Origin: Delphinus delphis
Taxonomy: Eukaryota; Chordata; Mammalia; Artiodactyla; Delphinidae
Assembly: GCF_949987515.2 (NCBI RefSeq)
Contig: NC_082703.1
Span: forward strand, 13,106,680 to 13,170,679
Direction of reading: 5' to 3'
Length of the DNA stretch: 64,000 nucleotides
Below the pieces are notes generated by a model. That model saw nothing but the letters and a program-made list of their open reading frames with translations. It was not told where the DNA came from and made no database searches. Positions 11,903-22,560 of this stretch are shown one piece after another. The translations under genes and the position numbers were made by a program. The first letter of the stretch is position 1. Each line of letters begins with the position of its first letter.

Positions 11903-12232
11903 TTATTTATCTATCTCTTTCTTTCTTTCTTTTTGGCTGCGCTGGGTCTTAGTTGCGGCGAGCGGGGGCTACTCTTTGTTGCGGTGCACGGGCTTCTCAT
12001 TGCGGTGGCTTCTCTTGTTGTGGAGCATGGGCTCTAGGTGCGCGGGCTTCAGTAGTTGTGGCATGGGGGCTCAGTAGTTGTGGCTTGCGGTCTCTAGAGC
12101 GCAGGCTCAGTAGTTGTGGCGCACAGGCTTAGTTGCTCCGCGGCATGTGGGATCTTCCCGGACCAGGGCTTGAACCAGTGTTGCCTGAATTGCCAGGCAG
12201 ATTCTTAACCACTGTGCCACCAGGGAAGTCCA
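11903..12232 (-). mobile_element. CHR-type SINE, long form
   Basis: The long form is about 330 bp and contains repeated AGTAGTTGTGGC blocks between the tRNA-derived head (right end, CCACCAGGGAAGTCC) and the A/T-rich tail. Target duplications CATCTGTTTCTCTCTT at 11887-11902 and 12233-12248 are identical. The internal AGTAGTTGTGG repeats explain the local open frames. Confidence 0.95.
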
Positions 12233-12539
12233 CATCTGTTTCTCTCTTGAACAAATTCTCCAGATTCCATCTTTATTAATCTCACCGCCTCACCCCCCCA
12301 AATCCTTGTGTCCTTCTCTGTCCACTCAGAACAGACCATCTGGAAAAGTACTGCCTAGGAACACCCAGCTTCAAAAGAAGAGTGAGTCATGTCGAAAGTA
12401 CATGGTCATGTCCATTCCTACATTACACACTTTGTAGAAAAGTCTTAACATTATGATTTCTGGGAGATTAGGGCACCTGGTTTTGTGCTTAAAAAGGAAA
12501 AACAGTAGGTCACTTAACTCTCTTCTTTCTCTATTTTTA

Positions 12540-12769
12540 TTTTTATTTATTTACTTATTTATTTGACCGCCTGGGGTCTTAGTTTTGGCATGTGGGTCTT
12601 CATTGCTGCATGCCTGATCTTTTAGTTGCAGCATGCGGGGTCTTTAACTGTAGCATGCGAACTCGTAACTGCGGCATGTGGGATCTAGTTCCCTGATCAG
12701 GGATCGAATTCCGGCCCCCTGCATTGGGAGCATGGAATCTTAGCCAGTGGACCAGCGAGGAAGTCCCCA
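12540..12769 (-). mobile_element. Older tRNA-derived SINE related to CHR
   Basis: The head complement reads GGACCAGCGAGGAAGTCCCC at the right end, with CCCTGATCAGGGATCGAATTC marking the B-box region on the plus strand. The duplication TTCTCTATTTTTA occurs at 12527-12539 and 12770-12782. It is more diverged than the short CHR copies. Confidence 0.85.
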
Positions 12770-12782
12770 TTCTCTATTTTTA

Positions 12783-13324
12783 AATAGAATTTTCTGTAGT
12801 AATTTCCTGTCCTATCTCGCCCTACCCACCTTTCTCCTTTCCCTGTGGCTCAGCCACCCCCTCATCTGCTGAAGACTGATAATGTGGCCCTCAAAATCCC
12901 AAGATCAGCTCACAAACACGTCTCCAGAAAACTTAGATTTGACGTCCAGTCACTTGGATCACGGGTTTTGTTAATCATTCCATTCTCAGTCTTAAATGCA
13001 TCCTATTAATTATTCCATTAGCAGCAAGGGATCCTTCTCTGCCTCTTTCCCCTCAGGGCAAATTTGCTCCACTGAAGTTGGGCTTTCCACAGAGACCCAT
13101 TTAAGGGAAAAAGGCATTAACATCTAAATGGATTTTAAAATATAAAATAATACTTATTTACTAACACCAAGTTAATCTTTGACGGGAATGCTCTGTGCAT
13201 GATTGAAAAAGACCATGGCCACCGAAAGTCCAGAAGTGTTGTGACAATCACAGGCAAATTCTAGAATATAGATACATTACAGAAGCAAACACACAGTATG
13301 TAGGGCCCTATATACTAAAATTCT
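12783..13324. other. Unassigned sequence
   Basis: No supported feature. Nothing resembles an exon or RNA gene. Confidence 0.45.
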
Positions 13325-13500
13325 AAATAACAATGTTAACATTTATCGAGCAATTTATCATGCTCCCATTTGTCCTTGAAACAACACTATGAGGTGGGTC
13401 TGATTATGCCTGTTTTACAATATAAGTGGCTCACCCGAAATGCACAGCCCGTTGGTGGCACATCCGAGCCAAGGTCTTCCTTTTTGCCAACCAGATACCC
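13325..13500 (-). repeat. MIR SINE fragment
   Basis: Read on the plus strand it gives ACATTTATCGAGCA, CTATGAGGTGGGTCTGATTA and a GGCACATCCGAGCCAAGG end, matching the reverse complement of the MIR core and head. It is strongly diverged. Confidence 0.7.
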
Positions 13501-13753
13501 ACGGCTCTGTGGGATTCACGTGCATCAGGCTTCTCACTCTGGCAATGATGCCTCCTTGCCTCTTCTTCCTTCCCTTCTCAAAACTGCATTGTTTCCTCTG
13601 CCTCTGAAGATCCTTCTGTAAACCTGAGACCCATGGCCTGCAACTGTGTATGTCTATTTGCACTTGTTTATTTTTTCTAGGAAAAAAGGACTGAGTTGAA
13701 CAGGAAACTGAAACGTAAAAGTTAAAGGGGCACTCTGTTAAAACTCTACACTT

Positions 13754-13965
13754 GGGACTTCCCTGGTGGTCCAGCGGTTACGAATCTGTCTTCCATTGCA
13801 CGGGACACGGGTTCGATCCCTGGTTGGGGAGCTAAGATCCCATATGCCACGGAGCAACTAAGCCGGCGCGCTGCAACTACTGACCCCATGCCCTCTGGAG
13901 CCCGCGTACCTCAACTAAGACCCAATGCAGTCAAATAAATAAATAAATATTAAACAAAAAAAACC
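13754..13965 (+). mobile_element. CHR-related SINE, older form
   Basis: It starts GGGACTTCCCTGGTGGTCCA and carries GGTTCGATCCCTGG (B box). It ends with AAATAAATAAATA and a short A-run. The target sequence CTACACTT lies at 13746-13753 and again at 13966-13973. A second SINE follows at the same target in the opposite orientation. Confidence 0.92.
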
Positions 13966-13979
13966 CTACACTTATTTTA

Positions 13980-14204
13980 TTTTATTTTATTTTATTTATT
14001 TTTTTTTTTTTGCGGTACCGGGCCTCTCACTGCTATGGTCTCTCCCGTTGCGGAGCACAGGCTCCGGACGCGCAGGCTCAGCGGTCATGGCTCATGGGCC
14101 CAGCCGCTCCGCGGCGTGTGGGATCTTCCCGGACCGGGGCACGAACCCACGTCCCCTACATCGGCAGGCGGACTCTCAACCACTGCGCCACCAGGGAAGC
14201 CCTC
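13980..14204 (-). mobile_element. CHR-type SINE, short form
   Basis: A reverse copy with a TTTTA-rich tail at the left and the head complement CACCAGGGAAGCCC at the right. The duplications CTACACTTATTTTA at 13966-13979 and 14205-14218 are identical. The left duplication is also the right duplication of the preceding SINE. Confidence 0.95.
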
Positions 14205-14218
14205 CTACACTTATTTTA

Positions 14219-16554
14219 AACCCCTGGTTGTGCAATTGGCCCCTGCAATCTCTGCTGCACATGCGCACACACACACATCCCTACAGAATCCCCACATCCT
14301 TAGTTTAATTGACACGTGACAAATATTCCTCTAACCCAAGGGGTGTTTTAAAAACCAAGCTTGGCACAGCTCATATAACAACTAAAAATATATCCAAGAG
14401 AGACCATTTTTCCTGGAAATGATTGCCTTTAGAAATGAAAATTCAGATCAGGTGTTCAGGTGAAAATTTTATTATGACTTCAGTCTGTTCCGGGGACAAC
14501 AGTAATGGAACGAGATACACAAATCCCTGGCTACAGATTCATTATTGATTCAACAAACACTAATTAAGACATCTTTGCTGTCACAGCCTGTGGGATTTTT
14601 GCCATTAAAGTATTCCATCAACAAGATTTGTAACCCAAAGAGAAAATAACTGCCCACCTGAGAAGCTGGAGCAGTCAGAAAGAGAAGGATGAGATTAAAT
14701 CATCGGAACACATGCCAGTGAAATAGAGTTATTTAAGGTGATACCTGGATATCTGAAGAAAAAAAAAAATGAACCTCATCCCCCTGCATAATCCTGCAGC
14801 CTAAAAATATAGTCTGCAAACTGAAAATTTTAGTAGCTGAATTCACTCTTCACATCTGAATTAGTAGCCTGGAAAATCAAGAACATCTCGAAGAATGGAG
14901 AGAAGAAAATTATGGGGAAAAGTTAAGAGACTCAGAAAATAGATCAAGGAATCAATGTGTGAAAAATTAATGTTTCCAGAGGCCAGGTATTGGATATTAA
15001 GGCATGATAATAGTATTGCAGTTTTATTATGGGTGAGATTCATATTGGTGTTCTTATGAAGAAAATGACAAAATACCAGGGACTGGCCTTAAAATTCTTA
15101 AAAAAACAAAAACAAGCAGAATAGGGGAGGGTGGGATTAGATGAAATAAGAATAATAAAATGTTGATGATTGTCAAAACTGAATAATGTCCATGGAAGTT
15201 CATTATAGTGTTTTACAAGAAGTTGAGCGGAAAATAAAGTGGCAGAGAAGGGTGGAAAATTGAGGGTGGCAGCAATATGGTGGACCAGATGCCCTGAAGC
15301 TCCCACTTCCGTTGAACTCATTTCTTAATAGATTACAACAAACAAAAGTTATAATGATAATACATATAGGACGTTCTAGAAAGTAAGGGAAATGTTCAAG
15401 AACCAGAAAGAAAAGAAAAAGAAAAGCAGAGATCTCAAGCTTGAGTTGGAAGCAGAGCAATACATTGGTAGGTGGAAGGAGGATTAATAAGAGCGGGTGC
15501 CCTGAAGATACCTCCTTATATCCTAAATTAGCTTTGCCATTGGCTTAGTAAGTCTTGAGTGCTCTGAAAATTGGAGAGGCTGATGCCTGAAAGAGAGAAA
15601 TTCCCTTTACGCTTCCAGACATATCTGGATAAACAGCTGAAGGAACTGAGTTATGGGGAAGTTTGGTTTCATCTCTACCTTTCAACCCAAGGCAGGCATC
15701 TTCTTGTGTTTCAGAGAACGAAGACACGAATTGGGTGTGCCAGTCTGTCTATTGTCTTTTATAAAGGAGATTGGACTAGACTTTCATCTAGTGGTGAAAT
15801 GGCTTTTAACACTTCAATGCTGCAATGGCAAGATAATCACAAATTACTTCACTGTGCATTGAAGAGTATGTTTACTTGCTCCGCTTGTATGTATTCAGCA
15901 CTTTGTGCAGGACATGAGCTGATAGATTCCATTTGGTTTGTTTTCCAAAAATCTACAATATCAGCCAAAAACAATGGAAAGGAATATCATCTGGTCAGAT
16001 TCCAGCTGCCCTGCACCTCTGGCTCATACTAAAAGATGGAAGTGGGTAAGAATGTTCTGGCACTGCTCACTGCCCTCCAGTAATCATCCCAGTGGACCTC
16101 AGATCTCCACTACCTGCTCCCTAATCACCGAGGCTCATGTCTCCAAACCATATGAGCCTGGAGTATTTTTTAGCAAAGAAAGGATTGGAACAATAGTTTT
16201 CACGATTTAAGAGTGAGGGTAAGTCCAAGCATAGCAGGTGGTGAGACTTCCTGAAGCCTTCATGCTCTTGCTGAGAAAGCAACCTCCTAACCAACCTACG
16301 TGTAGTTGAAGATCCTACAGGACTAGGGTATTCAGAAGATGCATCTGGACAGGAAACCATTGGAACATTTTAAAGGGATCAGGGTTGGACATGATATTTC
16401 CTCTTACCAGGTCCCAGGGCTTTCCTATTATGGCTCAGGAAGAAAGCCAACACAATGACTTGAGGCTTCTTAAGCCTAATGATCACCAGTAACCACTTAT
16501 GATAAAAAGCATTTTTATATCATTCACTTCATTGGACCCCCACATCCCATGGAG
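14219..16554. other. Unassigned 2.3-kb stretch
   Basis: No repeat family is firmly recognised. A segment at 15270-15330 (GGCAGCAATATGGTGGACCA) faintly resembles an L1 5' untranslated start, but not enough to call. The open frame at 15571-16032 (153 codons, plus) has no recognisable domain and overlaps other frames. Confidence 0.45.
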
Positions 16555-16905
16555 GTCATTAGTGCTATTTGCCAAATATTGCTGGCTCCACCCCTTTCCA
16601 GGTGCATGATGGAATTGCACTTCCTGGCTCCCTTGTAATTAGGTGGGACCATGTGGATAGTTCTGGCCAGTGAGTCGTAAGCGAAAGGGATGGGTGTCCA
16701 TTTTACTTTACATGATTTAATCACAACACAACCAGGAAAATTTCAGGTAGGAGCCACTCCATCAGCCTGGGTCGTTGAGTAACTATGGTGAGTGGAGCCC
16801 CCCAGTCAACCTGTAATGGACACAAAGCAAGAACAAGAAACGTACCTTTGTGGTTCTGAACTGCTGAAACTTTGGGGTTGCTTGTGACCACGTTACAATT
16901 GGCCC
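16555..16905 (+). repeat. Ancient interspersed repeat, family not assigned
   Basis: It shares a block with 19635-20035: CTGGCTCCCTTGTAATTAGG here, CTGGGCTCCCTTGCAGTTAG there, each followed by a TTCTGGCCAGT motif. Two dispersed, diverged copies imply an old transposon family. Confidence 0.5.
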
Positions 16906-16960
16906 GTTACAATTTATACCATCCCTGGGTGGAAGAGACCATCATTTAATCACATCACAG

Positions 16961-17100
16961 TTTCATTCATTTCTTTATTCAACAAACGTTTGCTGAGCCC
17001 CAACTTTGTACTAGGAATGGTACTAGCTCTGGGGATACAGGAGTTCAGAAGGCAGACATGATCCTTTGTCCCAGGTTTGTGGCTACAGATATAAAAATAT
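16961..17100 (-). repeat. LINE-2 3' end fragment
   Basis: On the plus strand it reads TTCATTCATTTCTTTATTCA, then AACAAACGTTTGCTGAGCCC and a CTGGGGATACAGGAGTTCA block. This is the reverse complement of the L2 3' untranslated region. An 11-G run follows at 17105-17115. Confidence 0.8.
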
Positions 17101-17119
17101 CTGTGGGGGGGGGGGCTTT

Positions 17120-17270
17120 ATTCACTTAAATAACTTGGCTTGTCGGTTAGTCTCTCTGAGGTCAGTTCCCTCATCTGTAAAATACACAAAATAGCTGTCT
17201 TACAGGATTTTGGTAAAGATTAGCAGCGATGCTTGGCATATGAGAGGGGGAAACTAAACAACAGCTATAA
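17120..17270 (+). repeat. MIR SINE fragment
   Basis: The MIR core is visible as CAGTTCCCTCATCTGTAAAA followed by TACAGGATTTTGGTAAAGAT. The tRNA-like head is missing or unrecognisable. Confidence 0.75.
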
Positions 17271-18499
17271 ATATTTTTTTCACATTTCATAGCAAATTGT
17301 TTTTGGCAAAGAATGAAAAGGTAGTGGAAATTAAGAATTTAAATTCTCTGATCATCGATTGCCATTTTCACATTATTCTTTACTCTAGGATGTCTTGGTG
17401 CTGATGTTTCCTTTTTTAATTTAGCGGTCGGTACCAGTTGGTCTTCCAGCCCCTCTCTAACGAGGTCCAAGATCTGTAACAAGTCGTCTGGGTTTTCCTG
17501 GGAGACGAAGCATCTTGGAGAGGCCCCTGTGTTTCCCTAGGCTGAACTTACTAAGGACAAGTACCATCTTCCCAGAAACTCTCAGGAATGTCCCTTTGGA
17601 AGGGGAATGCTGATGTGTTGGTCTCTTTTCTGCATATGGATTAGCTCAAAGGTGGGAGAGGCAGGGAGAGAAAAAATATGCCCAGAGAATAGTGTGGACA
17701 GAGGGACTTAAGATGTCGGAATATATGCGTGTGGCCCACACGATCATGTTCAGAAGCATGAATGTGTCTCCATGACTGGGTGTCCATGACTCAGGCCAGG
17801 CCTGAGCCCCAAAGGATTTGTATCATCTAGAAGTTCTCCCCAGCTTTTTCAGCATCAAACAGGAAGTGAGAAGAGAAGAGGCCGGCACATGGAGGAAGTT
17901 TCCTTGAGATAACCATCACCACCATCTCAAAATAGTCCTTCAACCCTACGGCAAGAGTGATGACATCTGGCCCGTCTAGAAGACATGCAAAGTAGCTAAG
18001 ACTCTACTGGATCTTTAGGAGGCCAGCAGTGATGGAAAAACAAATGTTTGGCACTCACACCTTGGGGAGCTCATCAAAGCTGGGGAGCTGTTGACTAACA
18101 AGCCTAAGGAATAGGCAGGTCTGAGGGTGTGAAGACAATGCCTTCACTTTGGGGACAGGTTGAATTTGGGATGTCTAGGGAGGTGTTGAGTTGGCAGTCA
18201 GAAATATGAGTCTCAAATAAGATGAGATGCTGGGATTGAAGCTAAATATTTGGAAGCCATCCTTATATGAATAGAAATTGAATCCTTGAGAATGACTGAA
18301 AATAATCTAGATTTTAGACAATAAGGAGGAGAAATAAGAGGTGAGTGTGAAAACCATTGAGATTACTCAGAACATCATGCCATCTTCTTGATGCTGCTAG
18401 AGTAGTAATGAAAAACATAAAGGGGACCGACCATGGGGGTTGGCACCTGTATTCTGTTTTAGCTATTAAGGGCCCAAATATGCCGGTTCTACCTAGGCA
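17271..18499. other. Unassigned sequence
   Basis: No gene or repeat can be supported. The only open frames near its end (18314-18598 minus) overlap a MIR and are not coding. Confidence 0.45.
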
Positions 18500-18700
18500 G
18501 TATAAAGAAAAATTAAAAGCACTAGGTTTTAGAATCAGGAAGACAAGGATTTGAATCACAATTCCAAAATGTACTACGTGTATTCTCAGTTTCTTCATCT
18601 ATAAAATATGATGATGATAGTATCTACAACAAATGACTACTTATTAATTCGAGAATTAAATTAGATAGTCCATATATATATACAGTACAATGCCATATAA
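18500..18700 (+). repeat. MIR SINE fragment
   Basis: It shows TTTAGAATCAGGAAGACAAG (head region), then CTCAGTTTCTTCATCTATAA and a downstream GAGAATTAAATTAGAT, in the order of the MIR consensus. It lies just upstream of an L1 insertion. Confidence 0.75.
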
Positions 18701-18726
18701 GTAATGTGTTCAAAAGATGATATATA

Positions 18727-19560
18727 TCTGGACAAAACTATAATTCAAAAAGATAGGGGTTTCCCTGGTGGCGCAGTGGTTGAGGGTCCGCCTGCTAATG
18801 CAGGGGACATGGGTTCGTGCCCCGGTCTGGGAAGATCCCACATGCCGCGGAGCGGCTGGGCCCATGAGCCATGGCCGCTGAGCCTGCGCGTCCGGAGCCT
18901 GTACTCCGCAACGGGAGAGGCCACAACAGTGAGGGCCCGCGTACCGCAAAAAAAAAAAAAAAAGATACATGCCCCCTTATGTTCATTGCAGCATTATTTA
19001 CAAGAGCCAAGACATGGAAACACCTAAATGTCCATTGACAGGTGAATGGGTAAAGAAAATGTGGTACATATACACAATGGGATACTACTCAGCCACAAAA
19101 AAGAACAAAATAATGCCATTTGCAGCAACATGGAGGCAACTAGAGATGAACACACTAAGAGAAGTAAGTCAGAGAAAGAAGGACAAATACCATATGATAT
19201 CACTCATATGTGGAATCTAAAATATGATGCAGATGAACCTATCTATGAAACAGAAACAGAATCACAGACATAGAGAACAGACTGGTTGCCGAGGGGGAGG
19301 GGGTTGGGGGAGGGATGGAGTGGGAGTTTGGGCTTAGCAGATGTAAGCTTTTATATATAGAATGGAGAAACAGCAAGGCCCTACTCTATAGCACAGAGAA
19401 CTATAGTCAATATCCTGTGATAAACCATAATGGAAAAGAATATAAGAAACGTATATATATATGTATAGCTGAGTCACTTTGCTGTACAGCAGAAATTGAC
19501 ATGACATTGTAAATCAACTGTACTTCAATTTTAAAAAACTAATAAAAACAAAATTCTTTT
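18727..19560 (+). mobile_element. 5'-truncated LINE-1, interrupted by a SINE
   Basis: The L1 runs from the end of ORF2 through the 3' untranslated region to an A-rich tail. Perfect 15-bp duplications AAAAGATGATATATA lie at 18712-18726 and 19561-19575. The plus frame ending at 19220 carries the ORF2 C-terminal signature WYIYTMGYYSATKKNKIMPF, so it is a remnant of the L1 replicase, not a host gene. The 3' end TCACTTTGCTGTACAGCAGA is typical of cetartiodactyl L1. A CHR SINE splits it at 18756-18958. Confidence 0.96.
18756..18958 (+). mobile_element. CHR-type SINE, short form, inside an L1
   Basis: It starts GGGGTTTCCCTGGTGGCGCA and ends GTACCGC plus an A-run. The L1 word AAAAAGATA is duplicated at 18747-18755 and 18959-18967. 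The SINE must therefore be younger than the L1 that holds it. Confidence 0.96.
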
Positions 19561-19634
19561 AAAAGATGATATATAAAAACGTGATGATGATGATTAAAGA
19601 GAAAGACACCTATGTATCTGACAAAAATCCAGGC

Positions 19635-20035
19635 TCCCTCTTCCGTTGTGTTGCTAGACAGTAGATGCCCAGTCAGGGACTATATAGTTCCTGGGCTCCC
19701 TTGCAGTTAGGTGACCATGGACAGAGTTCTGGCCAGTAGAATGTGAGCAGAGCTGATTCTCACCACTCCCAGGTCTGGCCACTGAAAGCCTGCCATGCAG
19801 TGACCCCGTGTTTTTTCCCCCCTCCAACTGATAAAGTGTCCATCTTGGAAGCCATGTATTGGAGACAGCAGAGCCGGTGAAGCCTGGGTCCCAGAATTAT
19901 GATGTGGAGGAGGGTCACCCTGCTGAACTGCTCAAGCACCCACTTGTTATGTGAGCAAGAAATAAATTTTGAGTGGTCTAGAGTCATTCTATACCTGGAG
20001 GTCTATGTTACAGCAGTTACAAACAGCAAATAACA
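19635..20035 (+). repeat. Ancient interspersed repeat, family not assigned
   Basis: The second copy of the family seen at 16555-16905. It has TTCTGGCCAGTAGAATGTGA, then CCATCTTGGAAGCCATGT, GAGCAAGAAATAAATTT and a terminal TTACAGCAGTTAC. The order of blocks is that of an old mammalian repeat whose name I cannot give with certainty. Confidence 0.55.
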
Positions 20036-20350
20036 AATAAGGGAGCGCTTCGCCTACCCTCCTGGATTTTATGTTTCGGTGACATGGTTCTTGAGAGTCA
20101 AGCTTCTATCTGAGAGGCGCTGACTGACAGATAATGGTAGGATTCTAGTGCCTTCATGTCCCACTTTTGTACTTTTTAGGGCTTTAAATACTCAGACATG
20201 TATACTCTAATCTTTTGGAGGGAGAGAAGTTGATAGTGTTAGGGTTAGATAGCATAGGCTTTTAATAATGTACCATAGGAAAGCAAAGTGGGTTCTGAAA
20301 TAGGGCATGGCCATTGGAGTCTGCAGAAATGCAGTCAGTAAGGAATTTCT

Positions 20351-20784
20351 CTCTCTCTTTTTTTTTTAACATCTTTATTGGAGTATAATTGCTTTACAAT
20401 GGTGTGTTAGTTTCTGCTTCATAACAAAGTGAATCAGTTATACATATACATATGTTCCCATATCTCTTCCCTCTTGCGTCTCCCTTCCTCCCACCCTCCC
20501 TATGCCACCCCTCTAGGTGGTCACAAAGCACCCAGCTGATCTCCCTGTGCTATGCGGCTGCTTCCCATTAGCTATCTACCTTAGGTTTGGTAGTGTATAT
20601 ATGTCCATGCCACTCTCTCACTTCGTCCCAGCTTATCCTTCCCCCTCCCCGTGTCCTCAAGTCCATTCTCTAGTAGGTCTGAGTCTTTATTGCCATCCTG
20701 CCCCTAGGTTCTTCATGACCTTTTTTTTTTTTCTTAGATTCCATATATATGTGTTAGCATAAGGTATTTGTTTTTCTCTTTCTG
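20351..20784 (-). mobile_element. 5'-truncated LINE-1 3' end
   Basis: A reverse L1 3' untranslated region. The poly-T and TTATTGGAGTATAATTGCTT lie at the left and CATATATATGTGTTAGCATA at the right. Target duplications AGGAATTTCT lie at 20341-20350 and 20785-20794. It is the same subfamily as the L1 at 33355-34050, in opposite orientation. Confidence 0.95.
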
Positions 20785-20907
20785 AGGAATTTCTGGTGGG
20801 AACGTGCCAGCGAGACTTTTAAAAAGATAGGTGTCGAATATTCATTAACTTATTTGCATTGCTGCAAGGTAAACCTCCTTCTCTCTGAAAGTTAAACAAG
20901 TCTGATA

Positions 20908-20910
<3 letters not shown>

Positions 20911-20946
<36 letters not shown>
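20911..20946. repeat. (AC)18 microsatellite
   Basis: A perfect dinucleotide run in otherwise unassigned sequence. Confidence 0.98.
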
Positions 20947-20948
<2 letters not shown>

Positions 20949-21819
20949 CACCTCTATACTATTAGCTTTAAAAGTAACACAATTTTCTGTAAAGTTATGG
21001 CTGAGAAGCTTTGGGAAGACTAAAATGTAACCTTGGCAACTTAAATACAGTCTCAGAGAGGCACTTAATGAAATCTAAGTCTAGATAAAAAGAGAAAAAG
21101 CTAATGAACTGCACTGTGCTCCAGAGGCAGGGTAATGATAAACATGAAACCTGACTGGGGCGGGGTGGGGTGGAGGGAGTGTTAAAAAAAAAAGGGGGGG
21201 GGGTCAGAATTTGTCAGTGTTCATTGGTGTCCAGGAAGGAAGTCATTGGACCTGGTAGACAAGACCGTTCCATTCAAAAGAGAGGGATATCTTATTAGAG
21301 CACTCCATGGTAAAAATATCCCTTATATCATTTATTAATTTCAGCAGTTTTTGTAATCCAAGAAATTATGAGCAACAGATGTACCCATCAAAGTAGGGTA
21401 TGTCCATACAGTGGAAAAAGCAGACATCTTGGAAAGATGTACAAAATATAATGATAGGTGAGAAAGCAAGGCATTGGAACAGTGGGTCTAGAGTATTATA
21501 GAGGTACATATAAAATGGGAGTGGAAGAAATACACACGTGTTTCTACATAATCAGAATGTCTCTGGAAGCACAAGACTGGTAGCTGTGGGGAGGCACTGG
21601 GGAACTGAGGACATAGTGGGGAACATGAATCTCTTTTCAATGCATGCCCTTTATTTGAATTTTTTAACTTGTGTCTGTTGATTATTATCCAAGAATAATA
21701 ATAAATAGTAAATAAAATACAGAACAACAGAGAATCTGTAAAACTCCTTCTTTTTAACTTTAGCAAGTCTGCTACACAGGACAACAACGAAGGGGTAAAT
21801 AAAATCGGATGTACATTTT
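20947..21819. other. Unassigned sequence
   Basis: Mostly AT-rich. It includes a homopurine A10G10 stretch at about 21184-21202. The minus-strand frame at 21488-21787 has no recognisable domain. Confidence 0.45.
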
Positions 21820-21829
21820 AAATTCTCCT

Positions 21830-22012
21830 TGGGATAGGCAGGGTGGGAGGGAGGGAGACACAAGGGGAAGAGATATGGGGATATACGTATATGTATAGCT
21901 GATTCATTTTGTTATAAACAGAAACTAGCACACCATTGTAAAGCAATTATACTCCAATAAAGATGTTAAATAAATAAATAAAATAAAAATTATAAAATGG
22001 GAATAAATAAAC
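21830..22012 (+). mobile_element. Very short LINE-1 3' end
   Basis: Only about 180 bp of L1 3' end is present, ending ATTATACTCCAATAAAGATG and an A-rich tail. The duplication AAATTCTCCT lies at 21820-21829 and 22013-22022. It is a heavily 5'-truncated insertion. Confidence 0.92.
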
Positions 22013-22159
22013 AAATTCTCCTCCTTTTCTTCTGATTTCAGCTGTACCAAGACCCTTTCTAAAATTTTAATTGGCTTCTCATGTACATAGATCGACAGGG
22101 AGAAAATGAGCCGCCCCAAGAAGTGACTTCTGGTCCACTGGTGGTTATATTTCTGGTTC

Positions 22160-22560
22160 TAAATTGATCGTCTCTTCTTGGAAGTTTGATTACAACTGTG
22201 TTCCTCGGCGCCTAATCAGAATGTCTAGATCTGAAACAGCAACCAGAAGACCAGCTCCTGGGAGGGGTTGTGCCCTGCAGGCTCTGTTGTGCAGCCCCAC
22301 CGTGGCAGGACGTCGCGGCTATTCCATCTGGAACATTTCATCCACCACGGGGGTGGCCAACGCCCGGAGCAGAGGAAGAGCCGGCTGCCCAAGAGGTCAC
22401 GAGCCCACGTCAGCCGCGCTCCCTCCCCTCTACCTCGTCCCACTCGCCCGCCCTCATCCAGCCCGTCCTCTCCCCCAGCCCACGCCATTTCTGGGCAGAA
22501 AGGAAAGAATGCAAATTTTTCACACTACACCTCATCTGAGCCCTAAAATAAGAGCAAAGG
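22160..22560. other. GC-rich unique block with clustered CpGs
   Basis: This block is richer in G+C and CpG than its AT-rich left flank. Open frames of 87-135 codons exist on both strands, but none resembles a known protein and GC-rich DNA gives long frames by chance. It could be a regulatory element or an unrecognised exon. The sequence alone cannot decide. Confidence 0.35.

Noticed and set aside
15270..15330. Possible L1 5' untranslated start (GGCAGCAATATGGTGGACCA)
   Set aside because: Only a short, weak resemblance, with no L1 ORF1 sequence following.
15571..16032. 153-codon frame on the plus strand
   Set aside because: It is unlike any protein I know, with no clear domain, signal peptide or membrane segment. 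A blastp hit to a mammalian protein would overturn this.
18969..19220. 83-codon frame that looks protein-like
   Set aside because: It is the C-terminal remnant of L1 ORF2, so it is annotated as part of the L1, not as a gene.
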